Shown here: in pieces, positions 12,201 to 22,965 of the stretch
Layout of the letters: every line of letters begins with the position of its first letter
Numbering within the stretch: position 1 is the stretch's first letter
Assembly: GCF_019175385.1 (NCBI RefSeq)
Contig: NC_083337.1
Location: 166,173,713 to 166,237,712 of the forward strand
From: Lycium barbarum
Taxonomy: Eukaryota > Streptophyta > Magnoliopsida > Solanales > Solanaceae
Reading direction: 5' to 3'
Length of the DNA: 64,000 bases
Translations under genes and position numbers: made by a program
The notes under the pieces: model-generated
Databases searched by the model: none
Seen by the model: the letters and a program-made list of their open reading frames with translations, nothing else
Told to the model about the DNA's origin: nothing

Positions 12201-12886
12201 CAACCGTTTGGACAACAATGAATTCTATCATACGACAATTCTAATTTGGAAACCAATCTCTTTGCTTCATAGTAACTCTTAGGTATGTCGAATTCCGGAC
12301 TAACTAGTTCCCCTACAATCTTAATCATTGAGTCCATAGCAGCTTCAACAACAGTCCAATCTGATTTGATGTTAATCATTCTAACTGCAACAGACAACTT
12401 AGAATGCTGACTCCCTACTAAAAGTGGATGACTAGCCTCTTCTAATTCTTGATAGAAGCGCATTGCTTCTTCATTAGGAGGTTCCTCAAAATTTTGTTCA
12501 GGTTCAAACCCAGACTGTACGCCAAAAGCATCATTACCCATATCATTAACTCTATCATATTGGACATGACTATATTCCTGCGACACACTACTTTCACCGA
12601 CAACCATATTGTAAAATATACCATTGACCCCATCAGTCTCTCCATGATCAGTCCAAGCATAATATTTCTGCTTAAACCCACGACTATATAAATGAACCCT
12701 AACCGCTTCCGGTTTCAAATACTTCATACACCGGCAATGAGAACAAGGACACCTAATTACCCCTTCATTTTGAACAGAGTGAAGTGTCATTGCATGTGTG
12801 ATTAACCCATCAACACCTTCAACAAATTCATCATGTACACCCACACGATTACTATTATTCATATTATACATCCACATACGATCCAT
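9278..12886 (-). pseudogene. CACTA TNPD-like transposase (TNP2, DUF4218, DUF4216), broken
   Basis: In reading order: an N-terminal transposase-associated zinc-like region with CPCSHCRCMKY (12886-12167), the Transposase_21 core with GMCADGFTPY, then PACGMLSGW and CPHCMETSKAF (12100-11375). Next come the VMHIEKNYFDNLFNTVMDVKG segment (11250-11150), DUF4218 split by an intron (about 10632-10538) with SICEAYLAKETTHFCSYYF, and DUF4216 with LFRCKWFDP and YAPYPLRRDKVDWWVVIK (9967-9278). The gene ends in an acidic tail. Breaks: stop TAA at 12164-12166; TAG at 11810-11812 and TGA at 11624-11626, both at conserved Trp positions; TGA at 11375-11377 at a likely Arg; and a one-base frameshift near 11235. 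The core is recognisable but cannot be translated through. Confidence 0.88.
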
Positions 12887-12889
12887 CTA

Positions 12890-13760
12890 TAAAAATATAC
12901 CCACAAATTATTGAGGTTATAAAAATATATTATAACTTAAGAATTCTAACTTAAAATATAACTTAAGAAAACACAATCGCAACCACTTCTAACTTTGAAT
13001 TCTCAATAACAATTCTAACTTTAATAATTTATAAATTCTAACTTTAATATAATTTTGAAAAGCACAATCCCAACTAATTCTAACTTTGAATTCTCAATAA
13101 CAATTCTGACTTTAATAACTTATGCATTCTAACTTTAATTCTAAAAATTGAAAAGTAAATCTAGTCAAATAAAGTCTATATTTTAGTTGTGAGGTTATAG
13201 AAATATTATAACTTAATAATTCTAACATAACTTAATAATTCTAACTTTGAAAAGCACAATTCCAACCAATTCTAAAAATTGAAAAGTAAATCTAGGGAAA
13301 TAAAATCTACATTTTAGTATTGAGATTATAGAAATACTATAACTTAACAATTCTAACTTTGAAAAGCACAATCTCAATCAATTCTAATTTGGAATGATCA
13401 ATAACAATTCTAATAACTTATGGAATTCTAACAAAATGCACAATCCAACAAAAAACAAAAACCTAGTCAAATAATTAAAGTATATATTTTTGCACATATT
13501 CAACATCAATAATATTACAAAGAATGATAACGAAGCCAACACAAATACATTGACAAAGAACATGAAATATAGCACAATCTCAAGCCAAAAAAAAAAAATG
13601 ACAAGTAAACTAGTCAAATAAAGTTTACATTTTTTTTCACAAATTCAACATTAATAACATTGCAAATGATGTTTAACAAAGCTAAATAGACTAGCATTAG
13701 GCCTAAAATCTACAAATACAACTAAAATCAAAAGAATTTTAAATGCCCTAATTTAAGAGA
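12890..13760. repeat. AT-rich degenerate repeats upstream of the CACTA transposase gene
   Basis: Phrases such as aattctaactttaataa, gaaaagcacaatcccaac and gaattctcaataacaattct recur irregularly. The stretch lies between the transposase start and the right terminal region, so it is probably leader or intron sequence of the element. No gene is supported. Confidence 0.6.
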
Positions 13761-13939
13761 AACTAACCTCAATTTATTAACTTCAAAATGGGTTTGGGTA
13801 GGCGGGGACAGGCTGCGCAGGCGGCTGTGCTGGGCGGCCGGGCTGGGAGGAGGGGAGGGGGGGCGGCGGGTAGGGTTTGGGGGAATGGGGGTTTTAATTT
13901 GGAAGAGGAGCAGAAATGGGTATAAAACCCGTCTGCTAT

Positions 13940-14331
13940 CATTTTAAAGAAAAACCGACCCTGTCCGTCGGTTTTTTCCGCACGTTTGACCAGATTTTGA
14001 CCCAAAAAAATTAAAAAAAAAAAAAAAAGAAACCGACCCTGTCCGTCGGTTTCTTTAAAAAAAATTGTTTATTATTTTTTTAAAAACAAAATGAATTGCA
14101 TATTATTTATAATATTTTTATATTAATTATTATTATTATTATTTTAATGAAACCGACATGGGATGTTGGTTTATTTTGGCGGAAATATATTTTCAAAATT
14201 CTGCCAAAAAAACCGACGTCGTCCGTCGATTTTCTAATTAAAATAATTAGAAATACAAAAAACCGATGCAGTGAGTCGGTTTTGCTGCATCGATTTTTCG
14301 TCCGTCGATTTTTAGCAGTTTTTTAGTAGTG
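13940..14331. repeat. CACTA subterminal repeat region, right
   Basis: Several copies of accgaccctgtccgtcggtttt and related aaaccgacgtcgtccgtcgatt occur in both orientations before the right TIR, mirroring the left end. Just inside (13790-13900) is a short GC-rich patch on the promoter side of the transposase gene. Confidence 0.85.
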
Positions 14332-14334
14332 TAT

Positions 14335-15530
14335 AAGTAAGAATAATATGTTAAATACAATTAATAGCGACATATGTAATCATCACATTATTCCCAACCC
14401 AACCCTCCTATCTCTCTCTCCCCTCTTCCCCCACCGGAGCAGCAGTCTACTGCTCACGCCGCTGGAGCTCCAGCGAACGAGCTCCGGCCACCAACCAACA
14501 ACAACCAGATCTTAGACGCCACCAACCAACAACCACAACCACCCCTCAACGTCGTGGCCACCGTCACCGCCAAATTTGGCTGACTGAATTTTTGTTTTGT
14601 CGGTGCTTTTCACCTGTGTTTTCGCCGGCGGTGACGGTGATGCCGCCAACCAACAACCTGCTGGCAATCTAACTTTATTTATATAACTTTATTTATATGT
14701 GAACATATGTAAAGAGAAAGGAATATTGAAGAAAGTCAAGAATGGAATAGTTAATTGCTTCGTACCAAAGGAAGTTTTTTTTGGGACATATAAAGTGGTT
14801 GCTTCATAGTAGAGGCGGTTGTTTACGCCGCCAGATCTAGCAACGATTCAAAAACCAGATCTAGCGGATTGATTTTTTTGTGTTCGTTGGTGCTTTCATC
14901 GGCGATGACAGTGACAACATTCATGTTAATATTTTGTTTGGTTTCACTGGATCTAGTGGTGGTCGAGGCGGCGGCGGTGAAGCTCCGGTTCGGTAAATCT
15001 GGCCGGAACAAGTGGTTGGTGTTGTTGTATTCATGAATACACGATTGTATTCACGAATACACGATTGTATTCACTTTTTTGAGTTTTTGTTGTTAATTTT
15101 TTAGATTGTATTCATTTTTTTAGGGTGTATTTTGTTAATTTTGGGTGTATCTATGTTTTTATGTATTCAGTTTTACTTGTTTTATTCATGATTACAACGA
15201 GCCCTTTTATGAATACAGATTTAATTTTTAGATTTGTATTCATTTTTTGAAGGTGTATTTGTTAATTTTTGGTGTATATATTCAGTTTTACTCGATGTAT
15301 CATGAATACAACGAGCCCGTTTATTAATACAGATAGTCATTTCATGAATACAGTGAAAAAGAAAAAAGAAAAATCGTTGTATTCATGAATACAGCGGAAA
15401 AAAATGAATACAATAGAAAAAAAAAATGAATACAGCGAAAAAAAAGGAGCTACGCCATGTAAATATTGAAAATGTAGCTATGCCCAATTTTAAACCCCTA
15501 AAATGTAGTCATTTATGTAAAATAAACACA
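14335..15530. repeat. intergenic repeat with gaatacag / tgtattcatgaatac units
   Basis: After a CT-rich stretch (14400-14660), the region from 15030 to 15440 repeats tgtattca, atgaatacacg, gaatacagcg and gagcccgttt many times, on both strands. It closes with gctacgccatgtaaatattg. This looks like a dispersed repeat. No TIRs, target duplication or reading frame could be established. Confidence 0.5.
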
Positions 15531-15791
15531 CTCCCCGTCCCAATTCGTTTGAAGGTTGACCTGTTTGGGGAGTCAAACAGTTTTTTTTTTTTTTAACTTA
15601 ATCTTAAACATAGATTCTTTGAGTATTTTATAATAAAATTTATATATTTGAAAACTATATAAAAAGTACTATAAATCTACATAATTATTAATTTGTAATA
15701 TATGAAAAGAGTTGAAAAAAATCGTAGTAAAAAAAAAAGTTATTTGATTCCTCAAATTGGTCAACCTTCAAACAAATTGAGACGGAGGGAG
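15531..15791. mobile_element. Stowaway-like MITE
   Basis: The left end ctccccgtcccaattcgtttgaaggttgac pairs with the right end gtcaaccttcaaacaaattgagacggagggag. A TA follows the right end (15792-15793); the left TA is changed to CA. The ctccctccgt-type terminus is the Stowaway signature. Confidence 0.8.
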
Positions 15792-15839
15792 TACTAGTAA
15801 GAAACATCTACAGCTCAAGGTTGATTAGTGTGTAAGTTT

Positions 15840-16600
15840 CTAAGCTTACGCTTTTTCTATAGTTGAATTGTGGGAGATTAACCTATATATACATAATAAG
15901 AAAAGTATTTATAAAATATAATGGAACGTTTCAGTTTACAAAATAAAACAATACATTTCTTACAAAATATTTAATTTTCGCTCCAATTTTTTTGTTTTAA
16001 AAAATATTTTTTTTCCCACTCATGGCTTAAAAAAAAAATCGCACAAAATTTGGTGTATGAAATGTGTATATCTTGGTCCAAACTTAAAAAGTTTGCTCGA
16101 AATTTTGTGTATAAAAATGTATCAAATGTGTATATCTGGTTCAAGGCTTAAAAAATTTGCTCAAAATTGTGTATGAAAACGGTATGAAATATGTATATCT
16201 CGCTCACATCTTTCGTGTATAAAGTTCAAGCTATATTTATGGAAAATTAATACAATTACAACAACATTGTTACAACTTTCATACAATATTTAAGGCTTAA
16301 AAAAATCGCTCAAAATTTTGTGTATGAAATGTCTACATCTCACTCACGGTTTAAAAAGTTCGCTCAAAATTTTGCGTATGAAAACTGTAATAACCATTTT
16401 GCTCATATATACACATTTCATACAGTTTTCATACACAAAAATCTGCGTGAATTTTTTAGGCCTTGAGCAAAAAATATTATATTAAAAAAATTTAAAAAGT
16501 ATGGAAAATGAAAATCCATTATATTTTGTAAATTTGTTGCTATGTTTTGTAAATAAGGACAACTATCGTTATGTTTTGTAATAAAGAGTCTTAATTAAGT
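15840..16600. repeat. dispersed repeat with internal tandem units (copy 1)
   Basis: Units of about 75-90 bp repeat the theme gctcaaaattttgtgtatgaaa, tgtatatctcgctca, ggcttaaaaa. The same block lies inverted at 37140-37915, including matching outer sequence ending in a taaaatata and gttttgtaa context. It is probably a nonautonomous element; no coding capacity. Confidence 0.65.
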
Positions 16601-16709
16601 ACCTCATGTCATTTTCCTTTAAATTATCCAATTACCACTGTTTAGTCATAGTAATTAATTGCACATTCAGCAGTAATATTGCCTCGTTTCAAGATCTTAT
16701 TTTGTTAGA

Positions 16710-16740
16710 CTAGATGACGGAAGCCCGTGCTAGCACGGAC
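16710..16740 (-). mobile_element. Helitron-like 3' terminus (solo)
   Basis: Read on the minus strand, the hairpin gtccgtgctagcacgggc is followed about ten bases later by CTAG and then T. This is the Helitron 3' layout (stem-loop then CTRR, insertion before T). No matching 5' end was found to the right, so only the terminus is called. Confidence 0.45.
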
Positions 16741-17378
16741 TCAACAAAAACTGAGTACATTTTTATTACAAAGAAATAATTATAATTCAATTAATTCAAT
16801 TTTTTTTTTTTACTTTGTTTGCCTCTCCCTTGTATTGAAATTTTTTTGATCAACCGAACATTTTATTAGATACTTTCAACTGCAAAACACCCCTTATATT
16901 GAAAGTTTTGTTCTTCGATGGAAATATTTGAAAATATCTTCTCCTATCGAGTTTTATATTAGCACCTTGTTATGTCCAGCGATATTGAAAATCACTTTCA
17001 TGTGATAACATTTATTGTAGCCCTATATATTTTAAAGTAAAGATTAACTTACACATATCCTAGTCATGTATTCTTTATGTTATTCCTTAGTATTTGCTTG
17101 AGGAGTCTGCGACTAAAATTAATATAGTTTAATCCTTAGCCAAATCTATAGGTTTTAACTGTTTAAATGCTTTTTGACTTTTATAACTTTTACTTTAAAT
17201 CCTTACTTTTCTTCCGTAATTATCTCTTTTCTTTTATATTATTAAGGAATTTATCTATTACAAATTTAAAAAACTATCCTAATAGAATTGATGTATTCTA
17301 TCGTTGTAAAAGAAGTCCATGCCAATAACAATTACATTAATTTGCGCAAGAAATCACATTGTATTATTTGATCCTAGA
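16741..17378. other. intergenic, no gene seen
   Basis: AT-rich sequence between the Helitron-like terminus and the copia insertion. No supported feature. Confidence 0.5.
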
Positions 17379-17601
17379 TGTAGAAACTATACAATCTTGA
17401 CTTATTCCATTCATTCACCAAGAGAGAATATATATAGGATACAATCTTGAACCCCAGTGAAACAAGGAAACTAAGATCCTAGTGAAACAAGGAAACTAAC
17501 TAATAAATGGTAATTTGTGAAACAAAGAAACTAACTAATATATGGTAATTATCTCCCGACAAATATGCTACCAAATAATATAAAGATATTATACCGCAAT
17601 A
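17379..17601 (-). repeat. 3' LTR of the 17.4-20.8 kb copia element
   Basis: Runs from tgtagaaactatacaatc to ataccgcaata (plus-strand reading), 223 bp. It nearly matches the other LTR apart from small indels and substitutions, such as loss of one aataatatc unit near the end. Confidence 0.9.
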
Positions 17602-17621
17602 CCCCCCCCCCCCCCTCCTCA
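17602..17621 (-). promoter_or_regulatory. polypurine tract of the copia element
   Basis: The C/T run on the plus strand is a purine run on the element's coding strand, immediately next to the 3' LTR. It sits where plus-strand priming is expected. Confidence 0.8.
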
Positions 17622-20478
17622 AGTTGGAGCATGGGAATAAAAAATGTCCAACTTGGAAAGCAAGAAGTCAAACTGAGTTTTGCCGAGAGCTTTGGTAAAA
17701 ATGTCTGCCAATTGTGAAGATGTTGAAACGTGTGACGGAGAAATCAAACCTTCATTAATTGCATCACGAACAAAGTGAAAATCTACCTCAATGTGCTTTG
17801 TTCGTTCATGGAAAACCGGATTTTTTGCGATGTGCAAAGCGGACTGACTATCACAAAACAATTTGATCGCCTTGGGATGTTGTATACCTAAACTCAACAA
17901 CAGACCTCTCAGCCACTTCAACTCACAAGTGACCGCAGCCATGGACCTATATTCAGCCTCTGCAGAAGATCTAGAAACTGTGTGCTGCTTCTTTGTCTTC
18001 CAAGAGATGGGAGATTGACCTAGAAATACTAGCCAACCTGTCAACGAATGACGAGTAAGCGGACAAGCCGCCCAATCAGAATCACACCATCCCTGCAAAG
18101 TCAACTCACTGTCGGCACGTAACAAAATACCCTGTCTTGGTGTGCCTTTCAAATAACGGACCACTCGTAAGGCCGCTTCCCAATGTTCAATCCAGGGTTC
18201 TTGCATGAATTGAGACAAAATATGAACAGAATATGCCAAGTCCGGTCGAGTGACCCCCAAATAAATCAAACGCCCGACTACTCTACGGTAGACCTCCGGA
18301 TCCGACAACAAATCTCCATTTGCAAGGCCAAGTTTATGATTTTGCTCAATAGGGAACCCACTTGGCTTTGCACCTAACAATCCTGCTTCAGAGATAATAT
18401 CAAGAGTATACTTGCATTGACACAAAAACAACCCTGATGAACTACGAGCTACTTCAATACCCAAAAAATATTTGAGAGACCCAAGGTCTATCATTTTGAA
18501 ACAATCACTCAAATAGGCTTTGAAAGTTGCAAGTGCAGCGGAATCATTCCCAGAAATAATAAGATCATCAACATAAACCAAGATATTAATCTGAATATTC
18601 CCTCTAGTAAATGTAAAAAGAGAATAATCAGAATAAGATTGAAGGAAACCGTACCCTTTCAAAGCAGTCACCAATTTTGCAAACCAACATCTAGGGGCCT
18701 GTTTCAACCCATACAACGATTTGCGCAAACGACACACCAACGTAGGATCTGGAATTTCAAACCCGTGAGGGAGCTTCATATACACCTCCTCATCAAGGTC
18801 ACCATGTAAAAAGGCATTATGAACATCCATTTGGTGAAGTTCCCAATTTTTGGATGCTACAATGGCTAGGAAGGCTCGAACAGTAGTCATCTTGGCGACC
18901 GGAGCAAAAGTTTCATTGTAGTCAATCCCCGCTTGTTGATGATTTCCCAAACACAACCAAGCGCGATTTGAGACGTTCCACATCTCCATTTGACAAAAAC
19001 TTGGTCTTGTACACCCACTGATTACCAAGTGCTTTCTTACCCGGAGGAAGATGTTCCAAAGTCCATGTACCATTGTCTTCCAATGCACGTATCTCTTCTT
19101 TCATTAAATGTCTCCAACCTTCGTGTTTCATGGCTTCTTTGAAGGTCTTAGGATCCTTACCCGAAATAATAGCTGCAAGAAACTTACGATAATTTACAGA
19201 AAAATTGTCACAATTAATATAGTGTGCCAAAGGATAGGGAGTACCTGAGGATTTATTGTTAACAGGAGTTGTAGGGGACGGACTATTAGCAAAAACTGAG
19301 TGTGTCACATAATCACGAAGCACAACAGAGGGAAATTTCTCCCGAAAACCACGCCCCAAGCCACCTTCCACATTCGTGACTGGGGTATGGTGTTGCTGCC
19401 CCTCCCTCGCTGCCAGCGGGCGCTGGGTTCCTAGCGGGCTGTGCAGTGGTTGTTGGCAGCCGCTCAGGCTCGCTGCCAGCTGGCGCTGGGTTCCCAGCGG
19501 GCTGGACAGTGGCCGCTGGCTGCAGCTCGGGAACACTTCTGTTTTATCAACCAACAAGTAAATCCAAACAGCTTGGGAAAAATCATCAACAATTGTTAAA
19601 AAATAACGAGCTCCACACGATGAAACATGGCGATATGGGCCCCACAAATCACAATGTATTTTCTCAAATATTCTAGATGCATTATTATCACTTAAAGGAA
19701 ATTTGTCTCTAGGATGCTTAGCACGTAAACACACTTCACAATCCTTTGCTAAACTACTCTTATCACTACTGACATGAGGAAGCAACTTAACTACTCTCTC
19801 GGAAGGATGCCCCAATCGTCGATGCCACAATTCTAATGCGGACGTTGCCACGACAGTAGACACATGTTGCACCACGTCCGGTTTGCTAAAATAGTATAGT
19901 CCGGCCGGTTTGCTAAAATAGTATAGTCCGTCCCTCCTAACTCCCGTTCCAATCAGCTCCTTCAGTGAGTCATGAATAGCACACATATAAGAATTAAAAG
20001 AGACAATAGTATGTAAATTATCAGTAAGTTGGGGCACGGAGAGTAAGTTGCAACGTAAATAAGGCACATAAAGGACATGATGTAAGGTGATTTTATCTGA
20101 CAGTCGAACAGAACCTTCCAAAAAAGCAAGCACCTTTTCACCATTAGGCAAACCAATAGGACAATCAACAGTATGGACATCAAACAACCAAGATTTCTCA
20201 CCGGTAACATGATGAGTAGCACCAGTGTCAATAATCCAAGAAAAAACATCAAACTTACCATTCAAGCGATTTTCGGGAATTGTAGCATTACCAAAAAATC
20301 CCGTAATAGCCTTCCATTGATCGGAAGTAAAGTGCTGACCGACGGCAGCGTTATTTGATGCGCCCTTGAAACGAGTAGGCGTGATATAGTCCCCGGGTCG
20401 GTCTTGAGGACCGAGAAAATAGGGAGAATTAGACTCAATTTTGGGTGGTGGTGGAGGAGGTACGGTGTCACCGGCCAT
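17619..20478 (-). pseudogene. copia polyprotein, deleted and frameshifted
   Basis: The first frame (20478-18922) starts MAGDTVPPPPPPK with the N-terminal LGPQDRPGDYITP gag motif. It then jumps almost at once to the aspartic protease motif DTGATHHVTG, so the gag body and zinc knuckle are gone. Gag-pre-integrase (ELWHRRLGHPS) and the start of the integrase core (IHCDLWGPY, YFLTIVDDFS) follow. The core then breaks off into a repetitive Ser/Leu/Gln-rich insertion, losing later catalytic acidic residues. The RT opens with EEIRALEDNGTWTL. A one-base frameshift near 18950 separates it from the second frame (to 17619), which holds RT (YVDDLIISG) and RNase H (CDSDWA, SRSSAEAEYRS, ADIFTKALG) in good condition. 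Confidence 0.92.
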
Positions 20479-20525
20479 GGAAATTTACGATGAAGAGAAG
20501 AAAAAAAACGTGTGGCCTGATACCA

Positions 20526-20758
20526 TGTAGAAACTATACAATCTTGACTTATTCCATTCATTCACCAAGAGAGAATATATATAGGATACAATCTTGAACC
20601 CTAGTGAAACAAGGAAACTAAGATCTTAGTGAAACAAGGAAACTAACTAATATATGGTAATTAGTGAAACAATGAAACTAACTAATATATGGTAATTATC
20701 TCCCTACAAATATGCTACCAAATAATATCAAATAATATAAAGATATTATACCGCAATA
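20526..20758 (-). repeat. 5' LTR of the 17.4-20.8 kb copia element
   Basis: 233 bp, the partner of 17379-17601. The primer binding site lies just inside (20514-20525). Confidence 0.9.
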
Positions 20759-20763
20759 CTAGA

Positions 20764-22079
20764 TATTGAAAAATGTTACTAATCATTCGATAATTCATAT
20801 ATATTACTATTAGACCTAATTAATTGTATTTCTCATAAATTGTCGAATAAAAAAATGCCTAGTTTTCTGATCAGATATATATGTTGTATAGTTTATATGG
20901 CTTATGAAATTTTTATTAGGCCATTTAAAAGTAAATCGGTTTCTCATTTGCTCTAGAAATTGATCATATTGAGTTAAAAAATTCAAATTGACTTTAAAAT
21001 AATATTTGATAAACAAATATTTGAAATCGGAAAATTAATAAGGTGATTCTTGTCAGCTTTTTCTTAGTCCTCATTTGTTTGCACTTAATGGAGGTCTGAA
21101 TCTGAATGGTTCATACCTTAGGCCGTTAAGTGCATTTACATTAAGATTTAAGCATTTATTTGGTATGAATAGGTCTTAGTTATTAAGATTTTGAACAAAA
21201 TTTTAATATCATTAAGTCTTATTTCACATAATTGAGATTGGATAGCGTGTAAGACAATTTTCTTTCGAGTATTTTTTAGATTAGTAGTTAATTATACTTT
21301 AAAGTATTTTTCAGTTCGTAAAATTGAATACTACCGAAACGAAAGGAATCTGGCCATTTTTGGTACTTTTGACAAATGAAAAAATTCATTAATAGAAGAA
21401 AAAATTAATTAATTTATACAATGTTTTAGTTAATTATATTTTAACGTATTTTTAAGTTCATAAAATCTAATACTACCAAAACGGAAAAGGCATTTGTCCA
21501 TCTTTGGTACTTTTGACAAATAAAATTTACTAATGGAAAAAAATTTACTTAATTTACACGGTCTAAAAAATTAACGACATAGTTCATATATAATGGCAGA
21601 GAGAATTGCATTAAGTACGGTTTCAAAATATGGAGAGGTGAGAAATGGTTTTGGTAGGAGCAATGGATGTGGGGTCCACGTGGAAAAGAAAAAAACTTGA
21701 GTAGGCAAAGTTAATTGGATGGGAAAAGGGTTGTATAATAGATGCAAGGACCAAATTGCCTACCGTTTCTAATCTAATGACCAAGAAGCTGCTATGTCGA
21801 TCCCAAAGTCGACTGGCTCTTCTATAATAGTTAAGATTACATTACCTGTAACGAGAGCCATAATTTTGTGTTTTTGTAGAGAAAAGACCGAGAATACATA
21901 TGCTATTGTAGAAGACCAACTGCAATGCATTCGTTTCATGGTCCCAAAATTAACTTGGGCGCCAAGCCGCCAGACTACCTCCGAGAAAGTAAAGTCGAAT
22001 AAAGTCTTGTCTTCTTTTTAAAATAAATCAAAAACTATTCCACCGTTTTAATTTATGTAATATTTTTTTCTTTTCGAGA
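20764..22079. other. intergenic with a 142-bp tandem duplication
   Basis: The block starting agttaattatactttaaagtattttt at 21286 recurs at 21428 and continues through actaccgaaacg, ggtacttttgacaaat and ttaatttaca, giving two diverged copies to about 21570. The rest has no supported gene; the 75-codon frame at 21794 shows no family resemblance. Confidence 0.6.
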
Positions 22080-22290
22080 GTAACAACAACAATAACATAT
22101 TCAGTATATTCCCACAAGGTAAAGTCTGGGGAGAGTAAAGTGTACTCAGATCTTATCCATATATTGGGAGATAGGAAGGTTGTTTTCAATAGACGCCTCA
22201 TGAGCTAAAGATAAGGTGTCAAAGACAACAATAATAATAGACGGTAGTAGCAACATATAATAAGATAAATGACGTTAAAGAAAGACAGAA
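22080..22290 (+). mobile_element. Solanaceae-type SINE-like repeat (copy 2)
   Basis: Blocks aacaataacatattcagtat, cacaaggtaaagtctggggagagtaaagtgtac, cagatcttatcc and caatagacgcctcatgag appear in the same order as in the 3523 copy, with more divergence. An acaacaataataatag stretch follows. Confidence 0.55.
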
Positions 22291-22856
22291 ACAAGCAAAT
22301 TATATGAGAGATCTAGAAAAAATAAGCAATTTGACTAATTAGATTAACACAATATTTTAATATTAAAATTTATATATTTTAAAATTACAATAAATTGAAA
22401 TTTTTCTCATAACATATTTGTTGAAAAAATACATCTTAAAATATATGTCAATGTAGGTGCAATTTGAATCTCGCAAAGCGTAATTTCTTCTCGTAGTAGG
22501 TATACATGGGAGGGGAGAACGTGAAAGCCGAATTTACCTCTTAGTGTGTGAACTTTCGTTGATAGTCAGTCATCTTATGCTTCTTAGAACCACATTTTCA
22601 TGTACGTTTGTCATTCAGATCAGCCCTATATTCAAGTCGACCGAATGTAAAATGAATCGCTCTGGAAACTTCGTGGAAGCTCACTTTATGTGGACTCTTC
22701 TTTCTGCTTTAAACTTACGTGAAAATTACCTAAAAAATATAAATATTCGAATACGCGGAAAGTTTTCCAATCCCACTACTAAATCCAAATCACTAGCTAG
22801 AACGTCCTAATCGAATAGAACGCGCAGAATTCAACTAGATCCACTAACTCATCGAT
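22291..22856. other. upstream region of the second zinc finger gene
   Basis: No gene. The 88-codon frame at 22544-22810 has no recognisable domain and is probably chance. Confidence 0.5.
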
Positions 22857-22868
22857 CTATATATATGT
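22857..22868 (+). promoter_or_regulatory. TATA-like element of the 22966 gene
   Basis: ctatatatatgt lies about 100 bp before the ATG, a spacing similar to that of the paralogue at 4427. Confidence 0.5.
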
Positions 22869-22965
22869 GTGTGTGAAGCAATGAACCCAAGTATATCCAC
22901 ATCACTTCTAAATTCTAGTAACATTATATTTTATTCAAAGGATTCAAATCTTCATCGTGACGGCA

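Larger units (their letters stand above)
6610..14331 (-). mobile_element. CACTA (En/Spm) DNA transposon, 7.7 kb, near-complete
   Basis: The element starts CACTACTAAAAAAC at 6610 and ends in the inverted form ttttttagtagtg at 14331. It is flanked on both sides by TAT (6607-6609 and 14332-14334), the 3-bp target duplication expected for CACTA elements. Both ends carry many direct and inverted copies of a core like aaaccgacg / cgtcggttt. Two internal genes run on the minus strand: a TNPD-like transposase (TNP2 domain plus DUF4218 and DUF4216) and a TNPA-like gene with a PTTA/Transposase_24 domain. Both carry several stops, so this copy should not be autonomous. Confidence 0.95.
17379..20758 (-). 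mobile_element. internally deleted Ty1/copia retrotransposon
   Basis: Two closely similar LTRs flank a shortened internal region. Both outer edges carry the 5-bp duplication CTAGA (17374-17378 and 20759-20763). On the minus strand a primer binding site, TGGTATCAG, directly follows the 5' LTR (20525 downward), consistent with initiator tRNA-Met priming. A purine tract, read from the C-rich run at 17602-17621, directly precedes the 3' LTR. Total length is 3380 bp, well below a full copia element, because most of gag and of the integrase core is missing. Confidence 0.95.

Noticed and set aside
12449..12691. 80-codon plus-strand frame inside the CACTA transposase
   Set aside because: It is antisense to a clear transposase exon and has no independent family resemblance.
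13384..13617. 77-codon hydrophobic minus-strand frame in the CACTA element
   Set aside because: It lies in AT-rich degenerate repeats; hydrophobicity is a by-product of T-rich codons.
22544..22810. 88-codon frame upstream of the second ZAT gene
   Set aside because: No domain is recognised and it lies where the promoter is expected.
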